From: Rouxiella sp. S1S-2
Lineage (GTDB): Bacteria; Pseudomonadota; Gammaproteobacteria; Enterobacterales; Enterobacteriaceae
NCBI RefSeq assembly: GCF_009208105.1
Contig: NZ_WFKL01000001.1
Span: 2,418,001 to 2,482,000, forward strand
DNA: 64,000 nucleotides
Direction: 5' to 3'
The position numbers and the translations under genes are program-made. The stretch's first letter is position 1, and every line of letters begins with the position of its first letter. Under the pieces are notes generated by a model. That model was not told the origin of the DNA, searched no databases, and was given only the letters and a program-made list of their open reading frames with translations. Below, one piece after another: positions 1-7,772 of this stretch.

Positions 1-19
1 GAGTTAATGCGTTTGATTG

Positions 20-48
20 AAAAGTCGGCATGATTGCCGGCTTTTTTT
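20..48 (+). terminator. Intrinsic terminator of a gene lying before the window
   Basis: GTCGGC at 24-29 pairs with GCCGGC at 36-41 (one G-T pair) around a six-base loop, and a run of seven T follows. Four A before the stem let it work on the other strand too. The gene it ends is outside the window. Confidence 0.75.
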
Positions 49-690
49 ATATCTAGAAACGGTCAGTAACTGCCCCATTTGAGTACGTTACTGCTAGCAG
101 TATTATTGGAAAAGCCGATGAGATTGATTGATGGATAAAAAACATACAGTTTGTATTGGTGCGAAAAATATCCAATTTTAGAGTGGGAATGAGGGTGGGT
201 TCAGATTATTAAAATTATAAGGCATTGATAATATTGTTAATGTGTGACATTGAGATTGGCCTTTCCCAGCCTGTAACTTTCGTCACCAAAGGATTTAACC
301 CTTCTTTTATTAAGGTTATTGTGGCTAGCATATTATTATGCATTTCGATGATTGTTCATCAGCGGTACGTATGTCTTTGATCATACATTGTCATTAATAA
401 TACATAAGTATCGGTTGAGTATATAAACTAATCTACTGGTGAAATCAGCCTAATAATGCACTTTTTTTGTGCAATCAGCCCAGAAATTTTATGAAAAGTA
501 CGCTTTCAAATAAGTCATTAATATGAGTAATGACTGTTTAAGTTGTGTGAAAATATGAGATTCAGGTCACTATTTATTAAATTAAACCCGCATCAAAGAC
601 ATCTATTTGAAGGTATGGGATTTTCATCACTATTTTGCCTACGATCTTATGACAACATTTATTTAACAAATAATAAATGAGGTTGAAATC
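49..690. other. Long A+T-rich non-coding stretch
   Basis: No convincing gene is seen in about 640 bases. The stretch is A+T-rich, has a perfect 14-base palindrome (TACTGCTAGCAGTA, 89-102), and two loosely similar segments near 555-575 and 618-640 that both contain a TCACTATTT-like core. It probably holds the promoter region of the small membrane protein that starts at 691. Function of the palindrome is unknown. Confidence 0.4.
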
Positions 691-789
691 ATGCTGACTT
701 ACAACGAAAAGGTTTGGATAGGGATCTTCGGCTTGTGTACGCTGTTTTGGATGTCGTTGGCTGCGGCAGGGGTGTATGCTGTTGTTTGA
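691..789 (+). CDS. Small single-span membrane protein, 32 aa
   Basis: A 32-codon frame (ATG at 691, TGA at 787-789) preceded by a purine-rich ATGAGGT at 678-684 that can act as ribosome binding site. The product starts MLTYNEKVW, then has about 20 hydrophobic residues running to the C-terminus, the pattern of the small one-helix inner-membrane proteins found in enterobacteria. I do not recognise the family. The long A+T-rich upstream region suggests that it is controlled on its own. The alternative is a chance frame, but the ribosome binding site and the clean hydrophobic profile argue for a real gene. Confidence 0.55.
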   Translation: MLTYNEKVWIGIFGLCTLFWMSLAAAGVYAVV

Positions 790-840
790 TTATAAATACA
801 GCATAGATAAAGGCGCATTTGCATTGATAACCGCTCTAAA

Positions 841-914
841 AAAGTCCTGCTTGCTTAGCTGAAGATTATGACAGTAACAAACTTTAATCCTCTATAGCGC
901 ACCAGCAGGACTTT
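841..914. repeat. Perfect 11-bp inverted repeat with long loop
   Basis: AAAGTCCTGCT at 841-851 is exactly repeated in reverse complement at 904-914, 52 bases apart. It lies between the 32-aa gene and the convergent zinc-ribbon gene. It may be a large terminator-like hairpin or the ends of a small element; the interior shows nothing recognisable. Confidence 0.6.
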
Positions 915-972
915 CTCCTCTCAGAACTCTGCTAATCCTAAGCTCTATCACCACGCTAATTCGCACTGTCTT

Positions 973-1299
973 TTACAGCCTTTTTCTCTTCCAGATCACT
1001 TTATTTTTATTCTTTGCCCTGAAATAGATATAGGGCAGAGCAATTGAAAGCGCTAGAGCAACGGCAAATATGATTATCAACAACGTAGGTTTGGGAGAAG
1101 TGGGGTACAAATTATAAAAACTTAACGAACAAACGATGAGAAGAAATATGATGCTCCATCGCCGGCGTTGTCTAGCAGACGTGTCAATATAGCCCTTGAT
1201 CATATCGGCTTTGCAGTTAGGACAATGCGTAATCTCTGCGGGCATTTCGGTGTTACAAATCGAACAAACGTTGATTTCTGATTTCAGTTTCTTAATCAT
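973..1299 (-). CDS. Zinc-ribbon, two-span membrane protein, 108 aa (copy 1)
   Basis: The N-terminus carries a zinc ribbon of two CxxC knuckles (CSIC and CPNC, about residues 12-29). A basic stretch (ARQRRRW) follows, then two hydrophobic segments (about 49-65 and 72-93), and a basic tail ending KNKVIWKRKRL. The expected arrangement is a cytoplasmic metal-binding head and tail joined by a membrane hairpin. The neighbouring gene at 1630-1962 is a paralog with the same architecture and tail, so the pair arose by tandem duplication. The bases before both start codons are also alike (GGTATC four bases before ATG). No function is known to me. Confidence 0.75.
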   Translation of the reverse strand: MIKKLKSEINVCSICNTEMPAEITHCPNCKADMIKGYIDTSARQRRRWSIIFLLIVCSLSFYNLYPTSPKPTLLIIIFAVALALSIALPYIYFRAKNKNKVIWKRKRL

Positions 1300-1511
1300 G
1301 CATGATACCGCTATGTAGTAGTATGTTTACATTGATAAAATATCCCATGCGGTCGCATAGGGTAATTGTTGAACTGTTGTACAGCTATGTTGCTGAATCA
1401 TAAGATGTGTCAATAGTTTAGAACAATGTTCCGTAGGATAGCAAATGCTTAACTGAAAAAACCCTTAAGAATGATTAAACTATGCAATATCGCAGGGATC
1501 CTTTTGCCTTC

Positions 1512-1532
1512 AGCCGGGTAAAGCGGCTTTTT
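1512..1532 (+). terminator. Short hairpin with T run
   Basis: AGCCG (1512-1516) pairs with CGGCT (1524-1528) and five T end it. It is a weak intrinsic terminator on the plus strand; no plus-strand gene lies just before it, so its role is uncertain. Confidence 0.35.
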
Positions 1533-1577
1533 AATGCGAAATGAGGAGGATGTTGATGGGGCGGAGCATCTTGAGAT

Positions 1578-1615
1578 CCCCCGATAAAGTGCAAAAATCT
1601 TAGCCTTATCGGGGG
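1578..1615. repeat. 10-bp hairpin downstream of the second zinc-ribbon gene
   Basis: CCCCCGATAA (1578-1587) and TTATCGGGGG (1606-1615) form a perfect 10-bp stem with an 18-base loop, 15 bases past the stop codon of the minus-strand gene. No T run follows on that strand, so it may stabilise the 3' end of the mRNA rather than terminate. Confidence 0.55.
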
Positions 1616-1629
1616 TAATTAGGTGCGAA

Positions 1630-1962
1630 TCACAATGGAATGTTTTTTCTTTTCCATATGACATTTTGCTTGTTTTTTAGTCTGAATATGTAATATGGAA
1701 CAAACATCGATAATAGAAATGAAACAATCACCAGCGAGGCTGCGAATAAAAAACTTCCCGAAAGTGGATAGAAATAATAAAAATAAATTCCTAACACCAA
1801 GATAAGAACCGAACGAATAATATTTATTTTTCTTCTTTCTCTGCTATTAATATGCCCTTGAACTTTTTCAGCGCCGCATTTTATGCAACGGTGAGAGTTT
1901 TCAGCTAAATCGCTATTGCAAAAGGGACAAACATTTTGTTCTGATATTTCATCAACGTTCAT
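1630..1962 (-). CDS. Zinc-ribbon, two-span membrane protein, 110 aa (copy 2)
   Basis: Paralog of the protein at 973-1299. It has CPFC and CIKC knuckles, a basic linker (RERRK), two hydrophobic segments separated by FYYFYPLSGS, and the same ending (KQNVIWKRK). I start it at the ATG at 1962 rather than the GTG four codons upstream, because this ATG sits four bases after GGTATC exactly as in copy 1. The central helices have diverged while the tail and the aromatic-Pro segment between helices (YNLYPTS in copy 1) are kept, which suggests that these parts matter. Function unknown. Confidence 0.72.
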   Translation of the reverse strand: MNVDEISEQNVCPFCNSDLAENSHRCIKCGAEKVQGHINSRERRKINIIRSVLILVLGIYFYYFYPLSGSFLFAASLVIVSFLLSMFVPYYIFRLKNKQNVIWKRKNIPL

Positions 1963-2407
1963 TATAGATACCACGCTAGTGCTGTGTAATAAAGTATTTC
2001 CCCCCTCTATCCCTGAGTTAAACCTTAAGGTTTGATGTTTTTACCCACAAACAACAATGACGCCAAACAATAGCGTCATTGAGAATTTATTGAAATTTAT
2101 TCAACAGAGTGGAGATAGACTACGCTTAGTTTATGACAAAGTATCGATAATTTTGTTAATGCTTCTGTTTAGGGATAATCTGAGAGCATTAAAAGGAGTG
2201 ATTAATGATTTTAGAAAACATTAATTGAGTTAACCTATTGTTTTAGATTGATAATTTCCTTTTTTCGCCACTAACTCTTAGCAACTGGCTGACACATTCG
2301 GTGGCCACAAACCTGAGAGAGGGATAAAGCAACTATTATGTTTTCTACTTATTTTTCGAACTTAATCCCACATTGATTCGGTATCTGGCACCCGTTGGCC
2401 CACAGAA
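1963..2407. other. Non-coding stretch with a hairpin and a tiny frame
   Basis: No full gene is seen. CAATGACGC (2055-2063) and GCGTCATTG (2073-2081) form a perfect 9-bp stem. At 2205-2228 a seven-codon frame follows an excellent ribosome binding site (AAAAGGAG, 2191-2198); it could be the surviving start of a lost gene or a leader peptide. The rest shows nothing recognisable. Confidence 0.4.
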
Positions 2408-2775
2408 TCAGCGGCCCTGAAGATTCAACACTAACATGTCGATGAATAGTCGAACTTTAGCGGCAAGATGTTTTCTATTGGGGTAAATAGCATGGATAGG
2501 TATTTCATTACCTTGATACTCAGGTAATACCTTTACAAGACGCTTTGCCAACACATCACTTTCAGCCAAAAATGAAGGCACAAACGCAATACCCATCCCT
2601 TCAACCGCCGCATCTTTAATCGCTTCGCCACTGTCAAAACGGAGACGCCGGTTGCCATCAACAGAAACAATGATTCCGTCACTCTTTGTCATTTGCCAGA
2701 CTCCCGAGCCAGCGTGTAACCCATATATAAGTCTAGGGTGGGTAGCCAAATCTGAAATATCCTTGGGCTGACCTA
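2408..2775 (-). pseudogene. LysR-type regulator, C-terminal fragment
   Basis: The minus-strand frame reads as the second half of a LysR effector-binding domain: SDLATHPRLIYG, then VWQM, LRFDSGEAIKDAAVEG, MGIAFVPSFLAES, and a final basic-hydrophobic helix. The winged-helix DNA-binding part and the first half of the binding domain are absent; residues upstream of about 2775 no longer look like LysR. The fragment abuts the 3' part of an oppositely oriented hydrolase gene, so both lost their 5' ends in one event. It cannot act as a regulator. Confidence 0.75.
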
Positions 2776-3150
2776 ACACACGCAGGAGAGTCTGCCTCGG
2801 TAAGAGATGGACTGGATCCTCTGTGCAGCGTCGAATTCCTAAACCGACTTGCGCGTACTTTTTTAGACGGCGAGCTGCCGACACATCCCGATGCCTCACC
2901 CATTTTTGCCGATGTCAGAGGCCTGGCACCCACGCTGATACAAATTGGCGAAAATGAGATCATGCTCAGTGGGGCAACGCGACTGGCGTGTCATTTGGGC
3001 GATAATCGAGTCAGAACCTCACTCGAAATATGGCCTGGTATGTTCCACGTCTGGCATCTGTTTGCTGGGCTGCTTCCTGAGGCAGATCAGGCTTTACGTA
3101 ACGCCGTGAGATTCCTTGAAGATGCACTGCCGGTGATAAAAGAAGAGTAG
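2758..3150 (+). pseudogene. Alpha/beta-hydrolase (HSL/esterase family), C-terminal fragment
   Basis: Without using any start codon, the plus-strand frame reads PWADLTHAGES from 2761, then RDGLDPLCSVEFLNRLA, HPDASPIFADVRGL, LIQIGENE, and GMFHVWHLFAG before its stop at 3148-3150. This is the last 130 residues of a hormone-sensitive-lipase-like hydrolase, with the acid-bearing DPL...ASP region and the catalytic His of the GMFHVW motif. The HGGG oxyanion hole and the GDSAGG nucleophile elbow are missing. An ATG at 2962 opens a short frame, but nothing suggests that it is used. Confidence 0.8.
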
Positions 3151-3174
3151 ATTTGCGTTTTTGATAAGCATAAA

Positions 3175-3209
3175 AGAACAGCCGGAAGGTGATTATAACC
3201 GGCTGTTCT
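3175..3209. terminator. Strong hairpin after the hydrolase remnant
   Basis: AGAACAGCCGG (3175-3185) pairs perfectly with CCGGCTGTTCT (3199-3209). There is no long T run, but the position between two convergent genes fits a bidirectional 3' end. The hairpin at 8501-8537 shares its GCCGGAAG...ACCGGCTGTT core. Confidence 0.6.
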
Positions 3210-3250
3210 ATGCCAAGAGCATGCTGAATAACGTCAAAAAAAGATGAATT

Positions 3251-4276
3251 TTAATAGGTAATGTTGGCATAGTCTTCAATACCGCTCATAAAAAACTGTT
3301 TATTTTCAATGCTGAGATTGTTCATAGATGAAAGCAATGTTTTTGCTTCTATCATCAAACCTGCTTTTGTTGTTATAGCTTTTACCTCATTTCTTTGCAG
3401 GAAGAAGGTGAGCAACTGAGCGATATTGACGCCTTCGATATCAATATCAATGCCGTGCAATCGTCCTTGAAGTACCCCTGTTACAATGTGCTGACAAATT
3501 CCATAATCACAAATTCGATTTTCAAATTCTATTCCATGTGCTAAAGCGCTAACAAAAGCAACTCGACAATTTTCTCTTTCATTTATGACGGCTTCGTTCT
3601 CCCCATCTGCACCATCGGGAGTATAACCTTTAATGAAATGCCAAACTTGTGCGACAAACATTTTACCTGTCATGGGTATTTTCTTGTACAACAGCGATTG
3701 ATAATTCAATAAAGGAGGGAAATTTGAAATAGGAGCATGGTCGCCGGATAAGAGAATAACCCCCAAGGTTTGCTTTGCTTTCATCACAGACGCAGGGTCT
3801 TTTACGATATAACCTTCTAAATACTTTATCAATTCTTTAAGATTACGTTTCACATTTCTGCTGCTCATACGCGGTTGTGTTTTGAAGAAATTATACATAG
3901 CCGAGAAAGTAGCGTCTTCACGTTTAGGTTCATGGATGCGAGCCCCATTAAGGTGTGCTTCAAGTAATTCCTTATCATAGCTAATCTTGGACGCAGTTGA
4001 CCGTATATATTGGTAAAATAATAATGCACCTATAATTATGGGGGTGGCAATTTTTATGGCTTTTAAATAGTCGAAGTGATCATAATCAACAGGGGCTCCT
4101 ATTTCTCTTTCATTATGATTGTGATTAGGTTCCCATATTGTTAGTGCCGTATTTATATTAGAAATCGATACTATTTTTTCAGCAAGAAAATTCACCCTTT
4201 TATTACAGGTATCAAGCGCAGCAGGGATGTGTCCGGAAGTTAACGCTGTGTACTTAGTTAGGATTGAATTTAACAT
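3251..4276 (-). CDS. Unknown 341-aa protein with one membrane segment
   Basis: I do not recognise this protein. It has an N-terminal region of about 90 residues, a hydrophobic segment near 93-110 (IKIATPIIIGALLFYQYI), and a hydrophilic C-terminal region of about 230 residues. A conspicuous Cys-rich stretch around 240-275 contains ENRICDYGICQHI and VLQGRLHGIDID. The gene is A+T-rich compared with the core genes and stands alone, between an esterase scar and a methyltransferase-like gene, as expected of acquired DNA. A good ribosome binding site (GAGGAT) precedes the ATG at 4276. Its likely promoter has an 11-G spacer, so expression may switch on and off. A surface or effector role is possible but unproven. 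Confidence 0.7.
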   Translation of the reverse strand: MLNSILTKYTALTSGHIPAALDTCNKRVNFLAEKIVSISNINTALTIWEPNHNHNEREIGAPVDYDHFDYLKAIKIATPIIIGALLFYQYIRSTASKISYDKELLEAHLNGARIHEPKREDATFSAMYNFFKTQPRMSSRNVKRNLKELIKYLEGYIVKDPASVMKAKQTLGVILLSGDHAPISNFPPLLNYQSLLYKKIPMTGKMFVAQVWHFIKGYTPDGADGENEAVINERENCRVAFVSALAHGIEFENRICDYGICQHIVTGVLQGRLHGIDIDIEGVNIAQLLTFFLQRNEVKAITTKAGLMIEAKTLLSSMNNLSIENKQFFMSGIEDYANITY

Positions 4277-4329
4277 TTATGTAAGATCCTCGAAGTAATT
4301 CAATTAATCTCAAGATAAGGAATAGATTA

Positions 4330-4359
4330 AAAATACCCCCCCCCCCGCACAAAGAGCAA
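4330..4359 (-). promoter_or_regulatory. Candidate promoter with an 11-G homopolymer spacer
   Basis: On the minus strand TTGCTC (4354-4359) and TATTTT (4330-4335) are 18 bases apart, and 11 of those 18 bases are an unbroken G run (4336-4346). The -35 match is weak and the -10 match is fair. The start of the 341-aa frame lies about 55 bases downstream. Slippage in the run would change the spacer length and so promoter strength, as is known for porA of Neisseria. The element assignment is inference; the homopolymer is directly seen. Confidence 0.5.
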
Positions 4360-4517
4360 TTTTTTAATGAAGTGAAGAATGTACATGACGGGAGTTGAAA
4401 TATATCTGATGCCTGTATGATATGTAACCCGTAATTAACTCATTATTTTATTTTTAACAAATAATCAATGCGCTACTCTCGGCATGAGTCACGTTATATC
4501 AATAGAGCATCAACGAC

Positions 4518-5306
4518 TTAAGAAGAGCTAAGAGGAATGATTTTTTTCGACAGATACTCTAGACCGCTGCCCAATTTTGCCAGCAGCTGTTTGGCCTGAT
4601 TTCTTCTTTCGGTTGTCGTGTAGTGATGCGATGTTTTGGCCGCAAATATGATGACGTTGCCACTTGGCACGCGGCAGTAGAGAACCTCATCAAATAACTG
4701 ATGCAATGCATAAACCATTGGGCTTTCGGCTCGGGGGATCTCGTGATAGTTCAATACCAGCCAACTATGATCGCGCATTTTTTTTAGGCATGTGCTTAAA
4801 AAATATTCTGTTCCTTGAATGGGATCCATAGCAAAGGCGGAGTACAGGTCTGAGAAAATAAGGTCATAATGAGGCGTGTTGGTTTTACGCAGGTAGCTTT
4901 CAGCATCGTCGATGTAATAAGAGATTTTGTCTGACACGGGTAATGAAAAACATTCTTGGGCGATGGAAAGAACACCTGCTCTTAACTCAACGACATCAAG
5001 GGTCAATGTATCATCAATAGCGTGCAGTGTGCGTACGAGTGCTCCGCCCCCAAGCCCCAAAATCAGTACGTTATGCGCAGTGGTAAAACCTACGGCCATC
5101 AACATGGCTTTTATATAGTTATGAACCGGTAAGTTAATATCGCTTTTGAGCATTTTGCTCTGCTCATTGATCCCTTCAAAACGCAGGATCCGGTAGTCTC
5201 CAGAGTCAGCGACAACAATGTCGCCATACTCATCAGTGACTTGTAAAACGATATCCCCTTTAGGAATAAGTGTCTGACCTTTCAATAGGTCGCCAATTAA
5301 TGCCAT
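4518..5306 (-). CDS. Spermidine-synthase-like methyltransferase-fold protein, 262 aa
   Basis: The glycine-rich motif VLILGLGGGALVR (about residues 80-92) is the nucleotide-binding loop of the spermidine synthase / SAM-methyltransferase fold. It is followed by DVVELRAGVLSIA (acidic end of strand 2), a DDAESYLR motif, and YDLIFSDLYSA, which matches the aminopropyltransferase core. The length and the N-terminal beta domain fit the SpeE-like family of uncharacterised proteins, not the true SpeE next to speD. Substrate unknown. It is a single-gene unit; the ATG at 5306 is the first in frame. Confidence 0.75.
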   Translation of the reverse strand: MALIGDLLKGQTLIPKGDIVLQVTDEYGDIVVADSGDYRILRFEGINEQSKMLKSDINLPVHNYIKAMLMAVGFTTAHNVLILGLGGGALVRTLHAIDDTLTLDVVELRAGVLSIAQECFSLPVSDKISYYIDDAESYLRKTNTPHYDLIFSDLYSAFAMDPIQGTEYFLSTCLKKMRDHSWLVLNYHEIPRAESPMVYALHQLFDEVLYCRVPSGNVIIFAAKTSHHYTTTERRNQAKQLLAKLGSGLEYLSKKIIPLSSS

Positions 5307-5475
5307 GTCAAATACTCAATGTTGCCACATTTTTCAAAGGGTGATTATACCCGATGAAGATCTCAGCGGGCACTGTTCTTTTGTTTGAAACCTGTTTGCC
5401 ACTGTCGCATCAGGTCAGAATTTTTTTCTCTGGGACCCCGCGGAATGTTCAAGACCTATAGGCGCAGTGTTGAGT

Positions 5476-6681
5476 CTACTTTACATTTTGCTCAGTGTTG
5501 TATTTTGGCGTGAGGTCTCTCGTGACAAGCAAGAGCGCAATAACAGCCCCAGCAGCCATTCCTGACACCATCGGTAATGGGCGTCCGTTGGTAAAAATGC
5601 CTACTACGGCAACCATTGCGGCACCGGTCAACATTTGCAGCGTACCCATTAATGCTGATGCGGTGCCTGCATTTTCACCGTGCTGGTCGAGCGCTAGTAC
5701 GCTGGTAGTAGGTATGATCAATCCCATGAAAGCCGAGGCCACGAAATAGAGCAAGATTAACATCCAGATGTTATCACCGCCGGCAGCAAAGTAGGCAAAC
5801 ATCGTGAGCGTTGCCATTGCGCAACCAATCACTGCACCTTTGACTAATTTCACCATACCAAAGCGTTTACCCAGCGTCGCGGTGAACTGCGCACTGGCGA
5901 TGAAAGAGGCAGCGTTGATGCCAAAGCTTATGCTGTAAACCGTGGGTGAAAGCCCATAATGGCTAATCATCACGAACGACGAGTTTGCCAAATAGGTAAA
6001 GAATCCCGCCATGCTAAAGCTACCAATGAATACCAGCAGCAAAAAATGGCGGTCGAGCAGCAGCAATTTATAAGCGGACAGGGCGCTGGTGAGACTGCTC
6101 TTGCTTCGATCAGATTTCGGCCGTGTTTCATTGAGCAGTTTCGCCATCATAATCAGACCGATAATCGCCGCAAAGGTGACTGCCCAGAATACGCCGCGCC
6201 ATCCTGCAAAAGTGATAACCGCACTTCCTACCAGTGGCGCCAGGATCGGAGACACGCTAAACACTAACATCAGCAGAGACATGAGTCGTGCAGCATCCGT
6301 ACCGGTGTGCAAATCGCGTACCACCGCTCGGGGAATCGCCATTCCTGCGGCAGCACCCAGCCCCTGTATAAAGCGCAGTAAGACCAGCGTATGAATATCG
6401 TTAACCAATGCACACCCTACACTGGCTAAGGCGAATAACAGCAGTCCGGCATAAAGGGGGGATTTACGGCCAAACATGTCGGAGAGCGGGCCATAGAGCA
6501 GTTGGCCTGCACCCAACGCAAGAAAGAAGGAGGTCAGACTCATTTGTACAGTGCCGATATCAGCTTGTAAACTCGATCCTATCGACGGCAGTGCGGGTAA
6601 ATACATGTCTATGGCAAAAGGCCCGATAGCCGACAGTAGGCCCAGCACTATCGCCATTTTAAAGAATGATTTGGAACGCAT
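5476..6681 (-). CDS. Bcr/CflA-type MFS drug efflux transporter, 401 aa
   Basis: A twelve-span major facilitator protein of the DHA1 Bcr/CflA group. It opens with FAIDMYLPALPSIG, typical of this family, carries motif A as GPLSDMFGRKSP (about residues 64-75), and has the proline-rich SPILAPLVG of the fifth helix. It should export small drugs or metabolites by proton antiport across the inner membrane. The gene follows an SDR dehydrogenase gene on the same strand (136-base gap) and both face a TetR gene with an operator between, so the substrate probably relates to the TetR ligand and to the dehydrogenase. Confidence 0.88.
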   Translation of the reverse strand: MRSKSFFKMAIVLGLLSAIGPFAIDMYLPALPSIGSSLQADIGTVQMSLTSFFLALGAGQLLYGPLSDMFGRKSPLYAGLLLFALASVGCALVNDIHTLVLLRFIQGLGAAAGMAIPRAVVRDLHTGTDAARLMSLLMLVFSVSPILAPLVGSAVITFAGWRGVFWAVTFAAIIGLIMMAKLLNETRPKSDRSKSSLTSALSAYKLLLLDRHFLLLVFIGSFSMAGFFTYLANSSFVMISHYGLSPTVYSISFGINAASFIASAQFTATLGKRFGMVKLVKGAVIGCAMATLTMFAYFAAGGDNIWMLILLYFVASAFMGLIIPTTSVLALDQHGENAGTASALMGTLQMLTGAAMVAVVGIFTNGRPLPMVSGMAAGAVIALLLVTRDLTPKYNTEQNVK

Positions 6682-6817
6682 TTTTTACAATCTCGTTATG
6701 TGTTTAATGAGTTTTTTCGACGAATTAAGAGCGCGCCTGATAAGGATGTCATTGACGGCCTTCGAGCTAAGATTGCCCCGCAATAAGCGGCCCTATCTAT
6801 ACCACGGAGCAGGGGAA

Positions 6818-7567
6818 TTATTTATGACCACCGCTTACAGTAAGCACTTCACCGGTTATCCAGCCGGCTTCATCGGAGGCCAGAAAAGAGACGGCAGACG
6901 CGATGTCTTCAGGTAGTCCCATCCGGCCCAGTGGGGTTTGAGCAATCATAGCTCGCGTCATTTCATTGGGTTCCGACATAAATGCGGCGGTTCCTTCAGT
7001 CTGCGTAGGGCCAGGGCTAACAGTGTTAACTCTAATTTTTCTCGCGCCAAGCTCCTTGGCGAGCACCGCGGTGATCCCTTCGGCAGCTTTCTTGCTTGCC
7101 ACATAAACGGTAGAGGACGGTGGAGTCATCGTGGTGATATTGGAACCAATATTGATAATTGAACCGCCTTCTTTCAGGTGTTGTGAGGCCGCCTGGATGG
7201 TCAGGAGTGGCGCTAATACATTGATATTAAAGACGCGGTGAAAATGATCTTCAGAAATGCTTTCCAGCGGATTAAATTCATAAACACCGGCATTATTGAC
7301 TAATATATCTAAGCGTCCAAAAGACGATATAGCCGCTTCGATTACCCGTTGTGCATCTTCTGCCAGAGAAACGTCGCCCTGTATGGCAACAGCCGAGCCA
7401 CCTCGGGATACAATGTCAGAGACGACCCATTCGGCTCCTGCCTTGCTGGACGCATAGTTCACCACAACTGAAGCCCCATGCAGTGCCAGATTTCGTGCGA
7501 TCGCTGCCCCAATACCTTTGGAGGCCCCTGTAACCACTGCCACTTTTTCACTTAATGTTTGGCTCAT
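6818..7567 (-). CDS. Short-chain dehydrogenase/reductase, 249 aa
   Basis: A classical SDR of normal length. It has the TGASKGIGAA cofactor loop (about residues 14-23), NNAG (about 90-93), the catalytic Ser in INIGSN, and YVASKKA with the catalytic Tyr and Lys (about 154-158). The absence of an acidic residue right after beta-2 and the presence of NYASSK suggest NADP preference. It resembles 3-oxoacyl-ACP-reductase-like SDRs that act on unknown carbonyls. It is the first gene of a probable two-gene operon with the MFS exporter downstream, divergent from a TetR gene. Confidence 0.88.
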   Translation of the reverse strand: MSQTLSEKVAVVTGASKGIGAAIARNLALHGASVVVNYASSKAGAEWVVSDIVSRGGSAVAIQGDVSLAEDAQRVIEAAISSFGRLDILVNNAGVYEFNPLESISEDHFHRVFNINVLAPLLTIQAASQHLKEGGSIINIGSNITTMTPPSSTVYVASKKAAEGITAVLAKELGARKIRVNTVSPGPTQTEGTAAFMSEPNEMTRAMIAQTPLGRMGLPEDIASAVSFLASDEAGWITGEVLTVSGGHK

Positions 7568-7697
7568 GCTGATTGCTCCGGTTATTGCTTAACGACAAAT
7601 TGTGCCAAGGAGGTAGGCGTTGGTTATCCAAGGTCGGTTTGTCTTTCTAAATCCCGCGCAGCGAGAGTTGATGACGTCACTGTGGATTTTAGATAGA

Positions 7698-7717
7698 TTC
7701 TTACCGACCGGTAAGAA
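7698..7717. promoter_or_regulatory. Palindromic operator between tetR-like gene and SDR gene
   Basis: TTCTTACCGACCGGTAAGAA is two perfect 9-bp arms with a 2-bp centre. It lies in the 205-base divergent region, 55 bases before the TetR-type start and 130 bases before the SDR start. The arms contain the TTACCG/CGGTAA half-sites often bound by TetR-family repressors; one bound dimer could control both genes. Confidence 0.75.
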
Positions 7718-7772
7718 ATATTTGCGCATAATATACTGACAGTCAAGTTACGTTTTCAATTGAAGAGTATTT

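Noticed and set aside
1449..1664. 71-codon minus-strand frame
   Set aside because: It overlaps the 3' end of the second zinc-ribbon gene and crosses the hairpin at 1578-1615; the product looks random.
2733..2963. 76-codon minus-strand frame across the LysR/hydrolase junction
   Set aside because: It is antisense to a frame that reads convincingly as hydrolase; the product has no family features.
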